NCBI GenBank assembly: GCA_945903615.1
Contig: CAMDOL010000052.1
Coordinates: forward strand, 1 to 9,475
Reading direction: 5' to 3'
DNA length: 9,475 nt
DNA from: Rickettsia typhi
Lineage (GTDB): Bacteria; Pseudomonadota; Alphaproteobacteria; Rickettsiales; UBA1997
The position numbers and the translations under genes are program-made. Shown piece by piece: positions 7,642 to 9,475 of this stretch; within the stretch, counting starts at the first letter, position 1; every line of letters starts with the position of its first letter. The notes beneath the pieces are model-generated. The model made no database searches. It was given only the letters and a program-made list of their open reading frames with translations, and was not told the DNA's origin.

Positions 7642-8566
7642 GACAAAAGTAATTATCCTTGGTTCTGGCCCAGCTGGGCTTTCTGCGGCAATTTACGCTG
7701 CCCGAGCCAATTTAGAACCAATTGTAATTAACGGCATTCAACCGGGTGGACAATTAACCATCACAACCGATGTTGAAAATTATCCCGGATTTGCAACCGC
7801 AATTCAAGGCCCTTGGCTTATGGAGCAAATGAACGCACAGGCTGAACATGTTGGCACTAAAATAATTTATGATCACATTAAAGAAGTAGATTTTTCTAAT
7901 CGCCCCTTCAAATTAATTGGCGAATCTGACGATATTTACGAAGCTGACTCAGTAATCATTTGCACTGGAGCGCAAGCAAAATGGCTTGGCTTGGAATCTG
8001 AAAAAAAATATCAAGGTTACGGAGTGTCTGGATGCGCTACTTGCGATGCTTTTTTCTTTAAGAACAAAGAAGTTATTGTTGTTGGCGGTGGCAATAGTGC
8101 GGTTGAAGAGGCTTTGTATTTAACCAACCATTGCAGCAAAGTTTATGTTGTTCACAGAAAAGATAAATTCAAAGCCGAAAAAATTTTGCAAGAAAGATTA
8201 TTTAAAAATCCAAAAATTGAAGTGATTTGGAACCATCAATTATGTGAAGTTACCGGAACTGAAAATCCAAACAATGTGACTGGTGCAATTCTCAAAAATT
8301 CAATTGATGGCAATTTAAAAGAAATGAAAATTGATGGAATTTTTATCGCCATTGGTCACAAACCCAACACTGATCTATTCAAATCAACTGGTTTAGAAAT
8401 GGACTTAGAAGGATATTTAGTTACCAAAGCTGGCACAACCCAAACCAACATTAAAGGCATTTATGCCGCAGGCGATGTGCAAGATAAAATTTATCGCCAA
8501 GCTGTAACCGCTGCTGGCACTGGCTGTATGGCGGCTTTAGAGGTTGAAAAATTTTTGGCACATTAA
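7628..8566 (+). CDS. trxB: Thioredoxin-disulfide reductase
   Basis: Flavoenzyme that passes electrons from NADPH through FAD to thioredoxin, supporting ribonucleotide reduction, disulphide repair and oxidative-stress defence in the cytosol. The 312 residues match the normal bacterial low-molecular-weight form. Visible motifs are the FAD-binding GSGPAG (12-17), GGQLTITTDVENYPGF, the redox-active Cys136-Ala-Thr-Cys139 in GVSGCATCDAFF, the NADPH-binding GGGNSA (153-158) followed by the HRKDKFKA basic stretch, the IGHKPNT segment, and the second FAD motif GIYAAGDV with Asp283. Nothing essential is missing. The ATG at 7628 gives the standard N terminus; the preceding bases lack a Shine-Dalgarno. 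It is separated from hpf by 224 bp of apparent gene debris and so is probably transcribed separately, although I see no convincing promoter. Confidence 0.97.
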   Translation: MNTHKTKVIILGSGPAGLSAAIYAARANLEPIVINGIQPGGQLTITTDVENYPGFATAIQGPWLMEQMNAQAEHVGTKIIYDHIKEVDFSNRPFKLIGESDDIYEADSVIICTGAQAKWLGLESEKKYQGYGVSGCATCDAFFFKNKEVIVVGGGNSAVEEALYLTNHCSKVYVVHRKDKFKAEKILQERLFKNPKIEVIWNHQLCEVTGTENPNNVTGAILKNSIDGNLKEMKIDGIFIAIGHKPNTDLFKSTGLEMDLEGYLVTKAGTTQTNIKGIYAAGDVQDKIYRQAVTAAGTGCMAALEVEKFLAH

Positions 8567-8580
8567 ATGGTTTGTCGTAA

Positions 8581-8727
8581 AATTCACCTTTTACTTCAAA
8601 ATTCGTCTTTATTGGAGCCGCTGCAAATCCACCAAATAATTTTTTACAAAAGCAATTTGGCGATAGCTTTTTAGGGGTAAGTTTAGCTAATAAATATCTT
8701 AAAAATCTGAAATTTTTAAAAATATAG
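8581..8727 (+). pseudogene. Possible 3' gene fragment upstream of the restriction gene
   Basis: A frame bounded by a stop at 8578-8580 and a stop at 8725-8727 reads NSPFTSKFVFIGAAANPPNN then FLQKQFGDSFLGVSLANKYL and KNLKFLKI. It has no ATG, GTG or TTG at its beginning, so it cannot be expressed as it stands by ordinary rules. The reading looks protein-like and may be the C-terminal end of a lost gene. Its TAG shares one base with the GTG start of the next gene (TAGTG). I do not recognise the family; chance openness over 48 codons in AT-rich DNA is possible. Confidence 0.3.
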
Positions 8728-9475
8728 TGCAAATAAAAAAATCTCCATTTCAAATACTATCACCCAACGAAAGATGGTCTCCATCTCAAAGCCAAATTGA
8801 TGCTTTTCAAAATGTCTATGAAAAGCTTTTGCCTCCTTTGGTTTATAAAATCAGAATTGCAGTTGCTGGGTGGAGGGACGAAGGCTATAAAGGCGCTTCT
8901 GAAACTTCAAAATCTTTATTGAATTTTTGGTTTAATCAGGAGCATTTAGTTTCGCAGATAAAATTTAGTTTTTTCTTTTCGCAACGCGAAGCCATTGAAT
9001 CAATCATATACTTGTATGAAATCGCCAAGGCAAAAGACAAATACGAATTAATGCGGTTTGACTCTTCCCAGCGTGTAAGCACAGGTATGTTTGACGAAAA
9101 CTGGACGCGCTATGTAATTAAAATGGCGACTGGCGCTGGTAAAACAAAAGTAATGGGTTTGACCTTGGTTTGGTCTTACTTCCATAAACTCTACGAGGCA
9201 ACCAGCACACTTTCAAAAGACTTCTTAGTAATCGCTCCAAATATCATTGTTTTAAACCGTTTGAGAAAAGACTTTGATGGGCTAAAAATGTTTTTTGATG
9301 AACCGTTTTTCCCAGATAACGGCTATGATAACAAAGATTGGGAAAACGATTTTCAATTAACACTTCATATTCAAGACGACTTAAAGCCAATTACAGAATC
9401 AGGCAATATTTTTCTCACCAATATTCATCGTGTTTTCTTTAATGAAGACCCTGAACAAAGTTTTGAAACAACATT
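8727..9475 (+). CDS. Type III restriction enzyme-like DEAD/DEAH helicase-nuclease, 3'-partial
   Basis: N-terminal part (249 codons) of a large superfamily 2 helicase of the type III restriction 'Res subunit' kind; the wording matches what I know of the BPTD_3080-type restriction endonuclease family, whose members are several hundred residues longer. Such proteins use ATP to translocate on DNA and cut foreign DNA. Seen here: an N-terminal region with AGWRDEGYKGASETSKSLLN and FFFSQREAIESIIYLYEIAK, a segment VSTGMFDENWTRYVIKMATG, the Walker A MATGAGKT (133-140), motif Ia region FLVIAPNIIVLNRLRKDFDG (from 166), and GNIFLTNIHRVFF (from about 226). The DExH box, later helicase motifs and nuclease domain lie beyond the edge. 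GTG at 8727 is the only usual start between the in-frame stop at 8700-8702 and the conserved region. No companion methyltransferase is upstream in the window; it could be downstream. Restriction genes of this kind are commonly horizontally acquired. Confidence 0.88.
   Translation, partial: MQIKKSPFQILSPNERWSPSQSQIDAFQNVYEKLLPPLVYKIRIAVAGWRDEGYKGASETSKSLLNFWFNQEHLVSQIKFSFFFSQREAIESIIYLYEIAKAKDKYELMRFDSSQRVSTGMFDENWTRYVIKMATGAGKTKVMGLTLVWSYFHKLYEATSTLSKDFLVIAPNIIVLNRLRKDFDGLKMFFDEPFFPDNGYDNKDWENDFQLTLHIQDDLKPITESGNIFLTNIHRVFFNEDPEQSFETT

Noticed and set aside
8699..8719. Hairpin TTAAAAAT/ATTTTTAA just before the restriction gene
   Set aside because: The 8-bp stem is entirely A-T, so it is weak and expected by chance in such AT-rich DNA; it overlaps the coding fragment and has no GC stem as a terminator would.
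8451..8753. Minus-strand open frame of about 100 codons
   Set aside because: It is antisense to the well-conserved trxB 3' end, has no recognisable family and is explained as a shadow frame.
1..9475. CRISPR array, insertion sequence or long dispersed repeats
   Set aside because: Reading through the window, I found no regularly spaced direct repeats, transposase motifs or terminal inverted repeats; the only clear repeat is the two-copy unit in the virB6-like tail.

Overview
The window is AT-rich and every recognisable gene is on the plus strand. Gene content points to an alphaproteobacterium, most likely of the Rickettsiales type or a similar host-associated lineage. The evidence is a very large VirB6/TrbL-type secretion channel protein with a cysteine-rich extracytoplasmic extension, a bacterial Tim44 homologue, an acnA-type aconitase, and a tRNA-His that keeps the classical G-1:C73 pair, which a large alphaproteobacterial clade (Rhizobiales, Caulobacterales, Rhodobacterales and relatives) has lost. 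The lineage call is an inference from these traits, not from a phylogeny.

Layout. 1-2495: 3' part of a virB6-like gene whose start lies left of the window; its hydrophilic tail carries a 22-residue tandem repeat. 2520-2639: a promoter-like pair of boxes and a complete tRNA-His(GTG) with encoded CCA. 2804-7403: a compact run of four genes, timA (Tim44-like), acnA, an unrecognised lipoprotein that overlaps acnA by 4 bp, and a short hpf/raiA ribosome hibernation factor; spacings are 18, -4 and 29 bp, so they are probably co-transcribed. 7404-7627: a gap holding what looks like a frameshifted gene remnant. 7628-8566: trxB, thioredoxin reductase. 8567-8726: a second short gap with another open, start-less coding fragment. 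8727-9475: the 5' third or less of a large type III restriction-enzyme-like helicase/nuclease, cut by the right edge.

How the genes relate. Most of the window is core physiology: TCA cycle (acnA), membrane/protein biogenesis (timA, lipoprotein), ribosome hibernation (hpf), thiol redox (trxB) and translation (tRNA-His). The two ends are accessory: type IV secretion on the left, and a restriction-type defence gene next to decayed coding sequence on the right. The accessory right end is the best place to look for something new, but the window does not contain enough of it to define a system. A window-wide oddity is that no complete gene has a Shine-Dalgarno sequence; several have a similar A/T-rich leader just before ATG.
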